A stretch of DNA of 64,000 bases from Alteromonas indica (GCA_003056425.1 PYVY01000001.1:62001-126000); one strand, 5' to 3'; shown: positions 45,473 through 55,768, counted from the first letter of the stretch. The notes: generated from the letters alone by a model not told the origin. Made by a program: numbers and translations.

Positions 45473-45919
45473 ATGGCGCTAATTGATGATTTAAAAGACG
45501 CGCAAAAAGATGCAATGCGCGCCAGAGATAAAGTGCGGTTGGGCACTATTCGTATGGCCGTCGCAGCAATCCGTCAGCGCGAAATCGATGAGCAGATCAC
45601 ACTAGATGATGCCGCTGTCCTCGCTATATTAACCAAAATGGTTAAACAGCGTTTAGACGCCGCCTCTCAGTATGACGCTGCAAATCGTCCCGAGCTGGCA
45701 GAAACCGAACGAGCAGAAATTGCCGTGATCGAATCCTTTTTGCCACAACCATTAAGCGATGAAGAGCTCAATACGCTTATTGATGATGCGATGTCTCAAA
45801 CTGGTGCCACCGGCATGCAGGATATGGGCAAAGTAATGGGTTTATTAAAGCCCAACGTTCAGGGGCGCACCGATATGGGCACGCTGAGCGCAAAAATCAA
45901 GGCACGCTTGAACGCCTAA
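45473..45919 (+). CDS. GatB/YqeY domain protein
   Basis: A 148-residue protein from the ATG at 45473 (MALIDDLKDAQKDAMR). The frame is open from 45422. YqeY proteins share the tail domain of the amidotransferase GatB; function is unproven, perhaps tRNA-binding. The yqeY gene commonly lies between rpsU and dnaG in non-enteric gammaproteobacteria. Confidence 0.93.
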   Translation: MALIDDLKDAQKDAMRARDKVRLGTIRMAVAAIRQREIDEQITLDDAAVLAILTKMVKQRLDAASQYDAANRPELAETERAEIAVIESFLPQPLSDEELNTLIDDAMSQTGATGMQDMGKVMGLLKPNVQGRTDMGTLSAKIKARLNA

Positions 45920-46000
45920 TGTTATGGATGCAACCGGCAACGGTTGCGTCCTGTTTTCAGCTTGTTAAAGTAACCTCATTCTTCTTTTCGAACTTTCTTC

Positions 46001-47782
46001 ATGGCCGGAAAAATACCGCGGGATTTTATTGACGAGCTGTTATCGCGTACAGATGTGGTCGATATTGTTGATGCCCGGGTCAAACTTAAAAAAGCAGGCA
46101 AGAACTATCAAGCTTGTTGTCCCTTTCATAATGAAAAATCCCCTTCGTTTACGGTAAGTCAGGATAAACAGTTTTATCACTGCTTTGGCTGTGGTGCCCA
46201 TGGCAATGCCATATCCTTTTTAATGGAATTCGATCGGCTGGAATTTGTGGAAGCCATCGAAGAGCTGGCGCGCCATCATGGCCTTGAAGTGCCTCGGGAA
46301 AAAGGCGGTCCACCACCGGTCAGCGAAGCGAAAAAACAGCAGCAGGAAGACGACTATGCGTTGATGGAAAAAGTCACCCGCTTTTTCCAGCATCAGTTGC
46401 GAAGCCACCCCAATAGCCATCACGCCATTGATTATTTAAAAGCACGGGGGCTATCGGGCGATATTGTTAAGCAGTGGGAAATCGGCTATGCCCCCAGCGA
46501 ATGGGACGGTGTATTAAAAGCATTTGGTACCACCCCAGGTCGTATTCGCCAGTTAATTGACTTAAAACTGGTAAACCAGAACGATAATGGTAAACAGTAC
46601 GATTTTTTTCGCGATCGTATTATGTTTCCGATCCGCGATCGCCGGGGCCGCGTGGTGGGGTTTGGTGGGCGAATCATGGAAGGTAACAGTGGGCCTAAAT
46701 ACCTTAACTCGCCCGAGACCCGTATTTTTCATAAAGGCCATGAACTGTTCGGGTTTCACCAGGCTCGGCAAAAAAACCGTAGCCTGGACCAGGTCATTAT
46801 TGTCGAAGGTTATATGGATGTAGTGGCGCTAAGTCAGTTTGACATCAATAACGCCACCGCAGCACTGGGCACGGCGACCACGCCGGAACATTTACAGCTG
46901 TTAACCCGTTCAACCAATCATATTGTATGTTGTTATGACGGTGATAACGCTGGTCGACAGGCCGCATGGCGGGCACTTGAAAACGCCCTTCCCGCGCTTA
47001 AAGATGGGGTTAAGCTAACCTTCTTATTTTTACCTGACGGTGAAGATCCCGACACGATGGTGCGTAAGGTTGGGGCCGAAGCGTTTATGGCCTTAACCAA
47101 TCAGGCTTTGCCGCTCTCGCGATTCTTTTTTGAAAGTCTGTTGAAAGCGCATGAAGCAGGCACGCCGGAAGGTAAGATGGCGTTGAAAGCAGCCGCCACC
47201 CCTCTGATTGATACCGTGCTGGGCGAAAATCAGAAGCTGCTGTTACGTGAAGAGCTGGCTAAACATACCGGCGAGTTCGACCGCTTTCGATTACAGCATG
47301 ACATTGCCCAGGCGAATCAACCTGGCGGGCGCGCGGCCAACCGTAAATTTGAAACGGTCAATAAAACGCGTCAATCGCCGGTACGTATGATGGTGCGATT
47401 GCTGCTAGATACGCCCTCGCTGGCCGCACAATGCGAAGATGTGGTGCCCCAGATGCTGGCCAACAGTGGTATTAGTGGAATGGGCTTGCTGTTGGATATA
47501 CATCAGTATTGTCAACAGCAACCGAGCGCAAAAACCGCCCAGGTCATTGAAAACTTCCGCGACCATCCCCATTCATCTGTCATCGCAAAGTTACTGATGC
47601 AGGAACACCTGGTCAGCGAACAGGAAGCCAGCCGGGTTTATGTAGATAGTTTTGCCCGGCTGTTGGATTGGCACTTTGATAGTAGAATTGAGACGTTGAT
47701 CTCACGTTCCCGGGTTCAGCCACTTAGCCGTGCTGAAAAAGAAGAGCTTACCATGCTCATGAAGGAACGTCAGGCAACATGA
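46001..47782 (+). CDS. dnaG: DNA primase
   Basis: A 593-residue primase. The CHC2 zinc finger (about 38-65) has CCPFHNEKSPSF and HCFGCG; the catalytic core has GGRIMEGNSGPKYLNSPET; the Toprim domain has VEGYMDVVALSQ and CYDGDNAGRQAAWR. The C-terminal helicase-binding domain (about 450-593) is present. It makes RNA primers for the replisome. Confidence 0.97.
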   Translation: MAGKIPRDFIDELLSRTDVVDIVDARVKLKKAGKNYQACCPFHNEKSPSFTVSQDKQFYHCFGCGAHGNAISFLMEFDRLEFVEAIEELARHHGLEVPREKGGPPPVSEAKKQQQEDDYALMEKVTRFFQHQLRSHPNSHHAIDYLKARGLSGDIVKQWEIGYAPSEWDGVLKAFGTTPGRIRQLIDLKLVNQNDNGKQYDFFRDRIMFPIRDRRGRVVGFGGRIMEGNSGPKYLNSPETRIFHKGHELFGFHQARQKNRSLDQVIIVEGYMDVVALSQFDINNATAALGTATTPEHLQLLTRSTNHIVCCYDGDNAGRQAAWRALENALPALKDGVKLTFLFLPDGEDPDTMVRKVGAEAFMALTNQALPLSRFFFESLLKAHEAGTPEGKMALKAAATPLIDTVLGENQKLLLREELAKHTGEFDRFRLQHDIAQANQPGGRAANRKFETVNKTRQSPVRMMVRLLLDTPSLAAQCEDVVPQMLANSGISGMGLLLDIHQYCQQQPSAKTAQVIENFRDHPHSSVIAKLLMQEHLVSEQEASRVYVDSFARLLDWHFDSRIETLISRSRVQPLSRAEKEELTMLMKERQAT

Positions 47783-47846
47783 GGGTTTCAGCCCTTTTTT
47801 CTGCTTAAAAAACATGCCGTGAGCCTAGTAAACATAGTGGTTTTAA

Positions 47847-47855
47847 TGTTATACT
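47847..47855 (+). promoter_or_regulatory. Extended -10 promoter before rpoD
   Basis: TGTTATACT is an extended -10 (TGnTATACT) with no good -35 hexamer at the normal spacing. It lies 183 bases before the rpoD ATG. Confidence 0.5.
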
Positions 47856-47957
47856 GGTCAATTCGCTGCGAGCTTACGTAGATAAGTAGCAGAGCATTTT
47901 TCAACCGAAAACAGACCGTTTTAACGGTTCTGACAGGTGCGGTAACAAGACGACAGC

Positions 47958-48003
47958 AAGCATAGCTACGCCGCTTCAGGCGGTGGTTCGGGCGTGCTTT
48001 TTT
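47958..48003 (+). promoter_or_regulatory. Structured leader of rpoD with terminator-like end
   Basis: AAGCA (47958-47962) can pair with TGCTT (47995-47999) outside an inner ACGCC/GGCGT pairing and a CCGC/GCGG hairpin, followed by six T. A separate stem ACCGTT/AACGGT lies at 47915-47928. Position 35 bases before the rpoD ATG suggests attenuation, or a terminator of dnaG mRNA that some polymerases pass. Confidence 0.45.
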
Positions 48004-48037
48004 GCTTAATTAATACAATGTGAGAAGTGTAGGTTCT

Positions 48038-49873
48038 ATGGCGCAAAGCAAGCAATCTCAGATTAAACTCCTGATTGCAAAAGGTAAAGAGCAAGGTTAC
48101 TTAACTTTTGCAGAAGTAAACGACCACCTGCCGCAAGACATCGTCGACTCTGATCAGATCGAAGATATCATTCGCATGATTAATGATATGGGCATTCAGG
48201 TGTCGGAGTCCGCTCCGGATTCAGATGAACTGCTCATGCAGGATAACACTGCGGACGAAGATGCTGCTGAAGCTGCTGCCCAAGCCTTGGCGACGGTAGA
48301 GAGTGAAATTGGCCGCACCACTGACCCGGTTCGCATGTATATGCGTGAAATGGGCACGGTTGAACTATTAACCCGCGAAGGCGAAATTGAAATCGCCAAA
48401 CGCATTGAAGATGGCATAAATCAGGTTCAGTGTTCTGTTGCTGAATACCCTGAAGCGATCACTTACCTGCTGGAACAGTGGGATCTGTTTGAAGCAGAAG
48501 AAATTCGTCTGGGCGATATTATTTCGGGGTTTGTTGACCCGGATGATGATCGCGATCTGGCCCCTACTGCAACGCATATCGGATCGGAGTTATCTGAAGC
48601 AGAGTTGAAGGACGAAGATGAAGAAGATGACGACGACGATGATGAAGATGAAGAAGATAGCGGCGTAGATCCGGAACAGGCCCGTGCCAAGTTTGGCGAG
48701 CTGCGGGACCAGTATATCCGTACCCGTGACGTTATCGAAACGCAGGGCCGCGCGCATGCAGATTCGCGTAAAGAAATTACTGCCCTTAGCGACATTTTCA
48801 AAGAGTTCCGCTTAGTACCTAAACAATTCGATCGCATGGTAAAAAACATGCGCGATATGATGGACAAGGTACGTATTCAGGAACGCTTGGTAATGAAGTT
48901 TTGCGTAGTTAACGCAAAAATGCCGAAGAAAGAGTTTATTAAAGCGTTTGCCGGCAATGAAACCTCATCAGACTGGTTACACGTGGCGATTGCTAACGGC
49001 AAAGGATATAGCGAAGCGTTAGGTAACTTTAAAGAAGATATCGAGCGTTGCATCTCGAAGATGAACCAGGTTGAACAAGAAACTGGTTTGGTGATTGCTG
49101 ATATTAAAGATATCAACCGTCGCATGTCTATCGGTGAAGCAAAAGCCCGCCGGGCGAAGAAGGAAATGGTAGAAGCCAACCTTCGGCTGGTTATCTCGAT
49201 TGCGAAAAAGTACACCAACCGAGGCTTGCAGTTCCTGGATTTGATTCAGGAAGGTAATATCGGCTTGATGAAAGCGGTAGATAAGTTTGAATATCGCCGT
49301 GGTTATAAATTTTCAACGTATGCTACATGGTGGATTCGTCAGGCGATCACCCGGTCTATTGCTGACCAGGCCCGCACCATTCGTATTCCGGTGCATATGA
49401 TTGAAACTATTAACAAGCTTAATCGTATATCACGCCAGATGTTGCAAGAGATGGGTCGCGAGCCAAGCCCTGAAGAATTATCTGAACGCATGGTAATGCC
49501 GGAAGATAAAATTCGTAAGGTGCTGAAAATTGCCAAAGAGCCAATTTCGATGGAAACTCCGATTGGTGATGATGAAGACTCTCATTTAGGCGACTTCATC
49601 GAAGATAGCACGATCATCCAGCCTCTGGATTCGGCTACCGGCGGCAGTTTGAAGAATGCCACTCAGGAAGTACTGGCAGGGCTGACCGCTCGTGAAGCTA
49701 AGGTACTTAGAATGCGGTTTGGTATCGATATGAACACCGACCACACGCTGGAAGAAGTAGGTAAACAGTTTGATGTAACCCGCGAACGGATTCGTCAAAT
49801 TGAAGCCAAAGCGCTGCGCAAGTTGCGCCATCCCAGCCGTTCAGAGCAGCTTCGCAGCTTCCTGGACGAATAG
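48038..49873 (+). CDS. rpoD: RNA polymerase sigma factor RpoD (sigma-70)
   Basis: A 611-residue sigma-70 from the ATG at 48038; the frame also opens 6 codons earlier. Region 1.1 ([20 protein letters not shown]) is followed by region 1.2 ([11 protein letters not shown]), a non-conserved domain with an acidic run (about 190-215), regions 2.1-2.4 ([21 protein letters not shown] and [10 protein letters not shown]), region 3 and region 4.2 ([23 protein letters not shown]). Length is normal for the family. Confidence 0.98.
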   Translation: MAQSKQSQIKLLIAKGKEQGYLTFAEVNDHLPQDIVDSDQIEDIIRMINDMGIQVSESAPDSDELLMQDNTADEDAAEAAAQALATVESEIGRTTDPVRMYMREMGTVELLTREGEIEIAKRIEDGINQVQCSVAEYPEAITYLLEQWDLFEAEEIRLGDIISGFVDPDDDRDLAPTATHIGSELSEAELKDEDEEDDDDDDEDEEDSGVDPEQARAKFGELRDQYIRTRDVIETQGRAHADSRKEITALSDIFKEFRLVPKQFDRMVKNMRDMMDKVRIQERLVMKFCVVNAKMPKKEFIKAFAGNETSSDWLHVAIANGKGYSEALGNFKEDIERCISKMNQVEQETGLVIADIKDINRRMSIGEAKARRAKKEMVEANLRLVISIAKKYTNRGLQFLDLIQEGNIGLMKAVDKFEYRRGYKFSTYATWWIRQAITRSIADQARTIRIPVHMIETINKLNRISRQMLQEMGREPSPEELSERMVMPEDKIRKVLKIAKEPISMETPIGDDEDSHLGDFIEDSTIIQPLDSATGGSLKNATQEVLAGLTAREAKVLRMRFGIDMNTDHTLEEVGKQFDVTRERIRQIEAKALRKLRHPSRSEQLRSFLDE

Positions 49874-49888
49874 CCCTAAAGTGATAAT

Positions 49889-49915
49889 AAAAGCCCGCAT
49901 AATGCGGGCTTTTTT
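49889..49915 (+). terminator. Intrinsic terminator of rpoD
   Basis: AGCCCGCAT (49892-49900) and ATGCGGGCT (49902-49910) form a stem followed by six T, 18 bases after the stop. Confidence 0.92.
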
Positions 49916-49998
49916 GTGCCTGCCATTTTTATGTGGGTTTGCTAGTATGCTTAGCGGGTATCGCACTTAGTGATTGGTTAAATTAAGGAAACAGCTAG

Positions 49999-50448
49999 AT
50001 GATTGAATGGCAATGGGCCACGCTAGATACGCTTAGCCCCCACGCAGTACATGCAATGTATGCCCTGCGTCAACAAGTCTTTGTATTAGAGCAAACCTGC
50101 TTATACCCGGATATCGATGCCGCTGACCTGACTGCCCATCATTTGTTAGGCTGGCAGGGTACTACTTTGGCGGCGTATGCTCGGGTATTACCCGCTGGTA
50201 CAAAATACTCGGAGCCCGCCATGGGCCGGGTGGCTACGCTGGCCCCGTACCGCGGTACCGGATTAGGTAAAGCCTTAGTCGCTCAAGGTATTGCGCGGGC
50301 CGAGCATCACTACCCTGGGACTGGCTTGCGTATCTCAGCTCAGCAATATTTAATTCATTTTTATCAACATTTTGGCTTTGTAACCGAAGGCGAACCCTAT
50401 GATGAGGATGGAATAGCGCATATTGAGATGCGGCTGGCGCCGGTTTAA
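49999..50448 (+). CDS. GNAT family N-acetyltransferase (ElaA-like)
   Basis: A 149-residue acetyltransferase of the ElaA group (MYALRQQVFVLEQTCLYPDIDAADL... and GRVATLAPYRGTGLGKALV, with the acetyl-CoA loop RGTGLG near residues 83-88). Substrate unknown. GGAAACAG precedes the ATG. Confidence 0.88.
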   Translation: MIEWQWATLDTLSPHAVHAMYALRQQVFVLEQTCLYPDIDAADLTAHHLLGWQGTTLAAYARVLPAGTKYSEPAMGRVATLAPYRGTGLGKALVAQGIARAEHHYPGTGLRISAQQYLIHFYQHFGFVTEGEPYDEDGIAHIEMRLAPV

Positions 50449-50589
50449 TGCCATGACAGCCGGTTTACCAGCATGCTGATGCGCTCAAGCCCCCTGTCAG
50501 TAAGCCAGGCGTAACGTGCAAATTGCTGGCGTCATGGTTATGCTGATAGGCGTATTGATACAACACATTTTTTAACCAAGGAAATTCGC

Positions 50590-51582
50590 GTGCTAAAGCC
50601 TCCCTATTTATTATTTATCGGTGATGCAACCGACCCCTTAAGTATAAAAATGGCCCGCAGCGCCGCTGATTGGCGTCCGGAGAAATGTATTGGTGAATAC
50701 CGTTTAGCGGGTTGCGAGGTAACCACCGGTTGCCCGGCGATGTCTATTGCACAAGCTGTTGAATTAGGCGCACAGAGTTTTGTACTCGGCTTTGCTAACA
50801 GCGGAGGGCATTTGGATGAGCGCTATCTGAGCCATGTGATGGCCGCGCTGGATGCAGGTATGGACATTATCAGTGGCCTGCATGACAAACTAACCAACTA
50901 TCCTGAACTGGTTAACAAAGCTCGGGAAATGAATGCCCAGCTTATCGACATTCGCCATCCTACTACGCGTTTTTCCACCGGCCGTGGTCATAAGCGCACC
51001 GGCAAACGCCTGTTAACCGTAGGCACCGATTGTTCGGTAGGAAAAATGTATACTTCGCTCAGTATCACCCGCTATATGCACCAACAAGGCATGCACGCCA
51101 CATTCAGAGCTACGGGCCAAAGTGGCATTCTGGTGGCAGGTGAAGGTGTGGCTATTGATTGCGTAGTAGCTGATTTTATCTCTGGTGCAGCCGAGTCATT
51201 GAGCCCGGATAACGACCCGCAACACTGGGATATTATAGAGGGCCAGGGGTCGCTATCTCATCCGGCTTTTGCAGGTGTTAGCCTGGGCTTACTGCACGGC
51301 TCTCAGCCTGATGCGCTCATCATCTGTCATGCCCTAAACCGTAGCCACATGCGTGCGCTGCCACATGTTCCCCAACCTACGCTTGAACATACTATCGAGC
51401 TGAACCTGACCGCAGCCAGGCTAACCAATCCGAATGTCTTTGTAGCAGGAATTGCAGTTAATACATCGTCGGTGAGCGATGATGAAGCCCTGGCTTGGTG
51501 TCGCAAAACCAGCGAACAGCTGGGCTTGCCCTGCGCCGATCCGGTGCGCCATGGGGTCGCTGAGCTGGTTGCCCGGTTATGA
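50590..51582 (+). CDS. dgcN: D-glutamate N-acetyltransferase DgcN (DUF1611 family)
   Basis: A 330-residue protein starting with GTG (AAGGAA ribosome site). It has a DUF1611 fold with a P-loop-like GTDCSVGKMYTSLSI (residues about 143-157) and RATGQSGILVAGEG. DgcN acetylates D-glutamate in the marine DgcN-DgcA pathway. Its stop overlaps dgcA (ATGA). The gene pair and order match that pathway; a DgcR regulator is not adjacent here. Confidence 0.85.
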   Translation: MLKPPYLLFIGDATDPLSIKMARSAADWRPEKCIGEYRLAGCEVTTGCPAMSIAQAVELGAQSFVLGFANSGGHLDERYLSHVMAALDAGMDIISGLHDKLTNYPELVNKAREMNAQLIDIRHPTTRFSTGRGHKRTGKRLLTVGTDCSVGKMYTSLSITRYMHQQGMHATFRATGQSGILVAGEGVAIDCVVADFISGAAESLSPDNDPQHWDIIEGQGSLSHPAFAGVSLGLLHGSQPDALIICHALNRSHMRALPHVPQPTLEHTIELNLTAARLTNPNVFVAGIAVNTSSVSDDEALAWCRKTSEQLGLPCADPVRHGVAELVARL

Positions 51583-52574
51583 GTATGCAGTGGCGCGCGT
51601 ACCATGAAAGCCTGCCATTGGCCCGTGAATTTCGTATATCCCGTGGTGCGAAAACCCATGCAGATGTAATTGTAGTCGAGGTTTCCCAGCATGGTGCTAC
51701 CGGGCGAGGTGAAGCAGTACCTTACGCCCGCTATGGGGAATCCATTGACCAGGCTTTAGCGCAACTTCAACGGGTGGCTCCCCGGCTGACCGATATCAGC
51801 ATGCATAGCGACCTGCCGCAGCTGTTGGAAGCCGGGGCAGCCCGTAACGCCCTAGACTGTGCATTGTGGGATTTAACCGCCAAACTGCGCCATACCCCCG
51901 TAAGTGAGCTGATTGGCTTTACCCCTCCTCGCCACTGCCTGACCGCGCAAACCGTCAGTGTTGGCCCGCTTGACCAGATGCGCGAAGAAGCGCTTAGTTT
52001 GGGCCAAGCGCAACTGATCAAGGTCAAACTCGACCCCGAATCCGTGGTAGAAAAAATTCGCGCCATACATCAGGTATGCCCTACCAGTCAGTTTATTGTG
52101 GATGCGAATGAGGGGTGGACCCTAAAATTGTTAGAGCAAGTTGCGCCCCAACTTAGCAGCATGAACGTGGCCCTTATTGAACAGCCGCTACCGGCCCATG
52201 ATGATGAACTACTGGCGCATTATCGTGGCCCTGTCCCACTGTGTGCGGATGAGTCTTGCCATACGGCCGCTACATTACCCAGCCTTAAAAACAAATACCA
52301 GGCCGTAAATATAAAGCTGGATAAAACCGGTGGTTTAACTGAAGCGGTTGCGCTATATCAGGCTGCCAAGGCCCAAAACTTTTCCGTAATGGTAGGTTGT
52401 ATGGTGGCCTCATCGTTGGCCATGGCTCCGGCGTTTTTACTCTGCCAGGGGGCAGATTTTGTTGATCTGGATGGGCCAATTCTCATAAAACAGGATCGAC
52501 CAAACGGTTTTATCATTGAAAACGGCATCATGCGTAACCCTGCTCAGCTATTATGGGGTATGGGTTCGGACTAA
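51579..52574 (+). CDS. dgcA: N-acetyl-D-glutamate racemase DgcA (enolase superfamily)
   Basis: A 331-residue enolase-superfamily enzyme of the dipeptide-epimerase group. The catalytic lysine lies in LIKVKLDPE, metal ligands in VDANEGW, LIEQPLPA and CADESC, and the second lysine in AVNIKLDKTGG. It turns N-acetyl-D-Glu into the L-form for later deacetylation. It is translationally coupled to dgcN by a 4-base overlap. Confidence 0.87.
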   Translation: MSMQWRAYHESLPLAREFRISRGAKTHADVIVVEVSQHGATGRGEAVPYARYGESIDQALAQLQRVAPRLTDISMHSDLPQLLEAGAARNALDCALWDLTAKLRHTPVSELIGFTPPRHCLTAQTVSVGPLDQMREEALSLGQAQLIKVKLDPESVVEKIRAIHQVCPTSQFIVDANEGWTLKLLEQVAPQLSSMNVALIEQPLPAHDDELLAHYRGPVPLCADESCHTAATLPSLKNKYQAVNIKLDKTGGLTEAVALYQAAKAQNFSVMVGCMVASSLAMAPAFLLCQGADFVDLDGPILIKQDRPNGFIIENGIMRNPAQLLWGMGSD

Positions 52575-52601
52575 TGTAATACTGTAAACAAGGACGCTCA
52601 C

Positions 52602-54167
52602 ATGGCAACACTGGATTACCTGATTATTGGCACCTACCTGGCGGGCTTGCTGCTATTAGGCGGAGTGTTTCGCCAGCAAACCTCAAAACAGGATTACTTT
52701 TTAGGCGGACGCAGTTTATCGTGGCCCGCTCTGTCTTTATCGGTCATGGCCACCCAGCTTTCGGCGGTTAGCTTTATTTCGGCCCCGGCCTTCGTAGGTT
52801 TACGCGAAGGCGGCGGATTGGTATGGCTTTCTTATGAGCTGGCGCTGCCAGCGGCGGTAGCGATTCTGTTATGGCGTTTATTGCCCTCGTTACACCGCGC
52901 CGGAGTGGTTAGCGTTTATGACTACCTGGAACAGCGGTTTTCCCGCTCAACCCGCATTCTAATCAGTTTTGTCTTCCAGTTAAGCCGCTCCTTTGCTACG
53001 GCTATTATGATTTACGCTATCTCGCTGATATTGCAGGGCACCATTGGTATGCAGCAGTGGCATGCTATTGTACTGATAGGCGTTATTACCCTGGTTTATT
53101 CTTCTATGGGGGGCATGAAAGCCGTGGTATATGGAGATGCCGCCCAGATGCTACTGATTATTGCTGGCGCCGCGGTATGCTTATGGATAGGCCTGGAGGA
53201 AGCCGGGGGGATGGATAATATTCTAGCCATGGTAGACCCAGCCAGATTGCAAGCCGTTAATATTGATAGTTTTGGCACGCAGGGCGCAGACTTCGGTTTG
53301 TTGCCTATGTTGTTTGGCGGCATTGTGTTATATGCCTCGTATTATGGCTGTGACCAGTCTGAAGCGCAGCGTTCGCTGTCCAGCCGTAACATCAAAGATA
53401 TGCGCAAAATGCTGTTAAGCGTTGCCCTACTGCGCTTTCCTATCACCGCATTGTATTGCGCCACCGGCTTGGTAATTGGCACCTTATTTTTGAACGATCC
53501 GGCGCTGATGGCCCAGATTCCTGACGATAAAGCGGACTGGATGATGCCGGTATTTATTGTGCAATACCTGCCCAGCGGCATGGTGGGCTTTTTGGTCGTG
53601 GCCATTATGGCCGCAGCCATGTCCTCGTTAAGCTCAGCAATAAATAGTCTGGCGGCGGTGAGTGTAGAAGACATATCGCGTTTAAGAGGGCGTGAGCTGG
53701 ACAACCAGGCCTATCTGAAACATGCACGAATAGCGGGTATTATGTGGGGCCTTATTACCCTGATTTTATCCCTGTACGCGGGTGATATAGCACCTACCGT
53801 CATAGAAGCTATCAATAAGATTGGCTCAGTATTTTATGGGCCGGTCCTGGCCACATTTTTACTGGGTATACACTCGCGGCGTGTGTCTGCCTTGGCCGTA
53901 AACATTGCATTAGTATGTGGGGTGTTGAGCAATATACTGTTATGGTTAACCGATGCTCCGTTATTCTGGTTTTGGTGGAATTTAACCAGCTTTACCATCA
54001 CGACTATTACCGGTCTGGTATTACGCTATTGGTTGCCGGTGGACAGCGCGAGTAAGTTACCTTCGGTGCGCGGGGCAGGCGCTATTACCTTAGGTTGCTT
54101 AGTGATATGGAGCGTCGTGTTAACCATCTTTTGCATTTATTTACCGGATATTTTACCGCGCGGATAG
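52602..54167 (+). CDS. Sodium:solute symporter of the D-glutamate operon
   Basis: A 521-residue SSS-family transporter with about 13-14 helices, QDYFLGGRSLSWPALSLSVMATQLSAVSFI and GGMKAVVYGDAAQ. It starts 27 bases after dgcA with an AAGGACG ribosome site. Gene order suggests it imports D-glutamate or a related amino acid. Substrate unproven. Confidence 0.85.
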   Translation: MATLDYLIIGTYLAGLLLLGGVFRQQTSKQDYFLGGRSLSWPALSLSVMATQLSAVSFISAPAFVGLREGGGLVWLSYELALPAAVAILLWRLLPSLHRAGVVSVYDYLEQRFSRSTRILISFVFQLSRSFATAIMIYAISLILQGTIGMQQWHAIVLIGVITLVYSSMGGMKAVVYGDAAQMLLIIAGAAVCLWIGLEEAGGMDNILAMVDPARLQAVNIDSFGTQGADFGLLPMLFGGIVLYASYYGCDQSEAQRSLSSRNIKDMRKMLLSVALLRFPITALYCATGLVIGTLFLNDPALMAQIPDDKADWMMPVFIVQYLPSGMVGFLVVAIMAAAMSSLSSAINSLAAVSVEDISRLRGRELDNQAYLKHARIAGIMWGLITLILSLYAGDIAPTVIEAINKIGSVFYGPVLATFLLGIHSRRVSALAVNIALVCGVLSNILLWLTDAPLFWFWWNLTSFTITTITGLVLRYWLPVDSASKLPSVRGAGAITLGCLVIWSVVLTIFCIYLPDILPRG

Positions 54168-54234
54168 TGTCCTTTCGCGCGGGTGATATGTACTTTGTGA
54201 TTCAAGCAATAACCTTAATGGTCAGGAGACCCCC

Positions 54235-54873
54235 ATGGACGCCAGTTTCTGGCAAAAAAAATGGGAAACCAATGATATTGGTTTTCATGAAGCCGACTAT
54301 AACCCCGGCCTCACCCGGCATCTCGATAAACTGGGCCTGAACACAGGTAACCGGGTATTTGTGCCGCTCTGCGGTAAAACCCGGGATATACGCTATTTAA
54401 TGGAACAGGGCCTTAAAGTAGTGGGCGCGGAACTTAGCGAATTGGCGGTAAAGCAATTGTTTGAAAGCCTGGGGATTACCCCAATGGTTGAAGACAGACT
54501 TGAGGGAAAGTCCTATACGGCGCAGGGCATTCAGATATTTGTAGGCGACCTGTTTGCCCTTACAGCCAATGATATTGGTAAGGTCGAGGCAATATATGAT
54601 CGCGCGGCCTTGGTAGCCTTACCGGGTGAGGTACGGCAGCGCTATACCCAGCATCTTTGCACTATTACCGGCAATGCCCAGCAGTTGCTCATTTGCTTTG
54701 AGTATGATCAAAGCCAAATGGATGGCCCACCGTTTAGTGTTCCGCCCGAAGAGGTTAAACACCATTATAGTGCGGTTTATCGGCTTCAACAGGTGCAAAA
54801 TAGCCCGGTTAAAGGCGGACTGAAAGGTCGTTGCGAGGCCATGACCCAAGTTTGGTTGCTACAGCCGCAATAG
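54235..54873 (+). CDS. tpm: Thiopurine S-methyltransferase
   Basis: A 212-residue methyltransferase of the TPMT family, starting MDASFWQKKWETNDIGFHEADYNP with the SAM-binding FVPLCGKTRDIRYLMEQG. It methylates thiopurines and, in bacteria, selenium and tellurium compounds. AGGAG precedes the ATG. Confidence 0.94.
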   Translation: MDASFWQKKWETNDIGFHEADYNPGLTRHLDKLGLNTGNRVFVPLCGKTRDIRYLMEQGLKVVGAELSELAVKQLFESLGITPMVEDRLEGKSYTAQGIQIFVGDLFALTANDIGKVEAIYDRAALVALPGEVRQRYTQHLCTITGNAQQLLICFEYDQSQMDGPPFSVPPEEVKHHYSAVYRLQQVQNSPVKGGLKGRCEAMTQVWLLQPQ

Positions 54874-55153
54874 ACCGGCGGGCCAGCCTCATTGCCCATC
54901 CCGCTGTTATGCGTATGAGATGGGCTAATCCATCGCCCTATAATTCGCTCTAGCCCGCTACACCCCAATCCACTCGTGATGGGCCGCTACCGGCATCAGG
55001 TTGGACAGCCACGCTACGCGGCCCGCTTCATTCGTTTTTTTGCATCAAGCCATCTTATATTTTCAAACAATTCTAACTGAACCGATGCGGTACATTGGTG
55101 CTACTAATAGGCACACCATTGAGCGTTACGTTCTCATCTCACAAGGATTACTT
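54874..55153. other. Intergenic region, no gene seen
   Basis: About 280 bases between tpm and the YceI gene. The YceI frame is open through the right part, but family alignment and AAGGA at about 55142 place the start at 55154. Nothing else is visible. Confidence 0.4.
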
Positions 55154-55738
55154 ATGATGCAATATAAAAAAGCGACGATCGGCCTGGCCATGCTAAGCGG
55201 GTTAACTGCCCTTAGCGCTACTGCCGAACCTATGCAATACAATATAGATGCCGACCACACCAGTGTAGTTGCTTCGTGGGAGCATTTTGGATTTTCCCAT
55301 CCGACTGCGACGTTCGACGACGCCTCGGGCGTAATCACCTTTGACGATGAAAACCCACAAGCATCCAGCATCTCGGTGACACTTCCTGTCGCTACGGTGG
55401 ATAGCTACGTGGAAAAGCTGACAGAAGAGTTTTTGGGTAAAGACTATTTCAATACGGACGCTTACCCGGATGCAACGTTTAAGAGCACCAAAGTAGTAGC
55501 TACCGGCGATAATAGCTTTGAGGTTCATGGCGATTTAACCATCAAAGGTACAACCAAGCAGGTCATGTTCGAAGCTACCCTGAATAAGCAGGGCGAGCAT
55601 CCTATGACGAAAAAACAAGCCATCGGGTTTGACGCCCATACTACGATTATGCGTTCGGACTTTGGCGTAGATAAATACGTACCGAATGTATCGGACGAAG
55701 TTATGCTGCGAATTACTACTGAGGCCCAGGCTAAGTAG
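55154..55738 (+). CDS. YceI family periplasmic protein
   Basis: A 194-residue protein with a signal peptide (MMQYKKATIGLAMLSGL, cut after ATAEP-type site). The YceI lipocalin-like domain has YNIDADHTSVVASWEHFGFSH, LTIKGTTKQVMFEATL and VSDEVMLRITTEA. The fold binds polyisoprenoid lipids. The ATG at 55154 has AAGGATTACTT before it. Confidence 0.93.
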   Translation: MMQYKKATIGLAMLSGLTALSATAEPMQYNIDADHTSVVASWEHFGFSHPTATFDDASGVITFDDENPQASSISVTLPVATVDSYVEKLTEEFLGKDYFNTDAYPDATFKSTKVVATGDNSFEVHGDLTIKGTTKQVMFEATLNKQGEHPMTKKQAIGFDAHTTIMRSDFGVDKYVPNVSDEVMLRITTEAQAK

Positions 55739-55768
55739 GGCTTACCTGGCTTAGCATAGCTAATGTGT

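Noticed and set aside
48463-48867. 134-codon minus frame with a long poly-serine run
   Set aside because: It is the reverse complement of the acidic Asp/Glu run of rpoD, a composition artefact.
54156-54182. CCGCGCG/CGCGCGG inverted repeat after the symporter gene
   Set aside because: The arms are 13 bases apart with no T-tract, and it overlaps the end of the coding region, so I could not support a terminator call.
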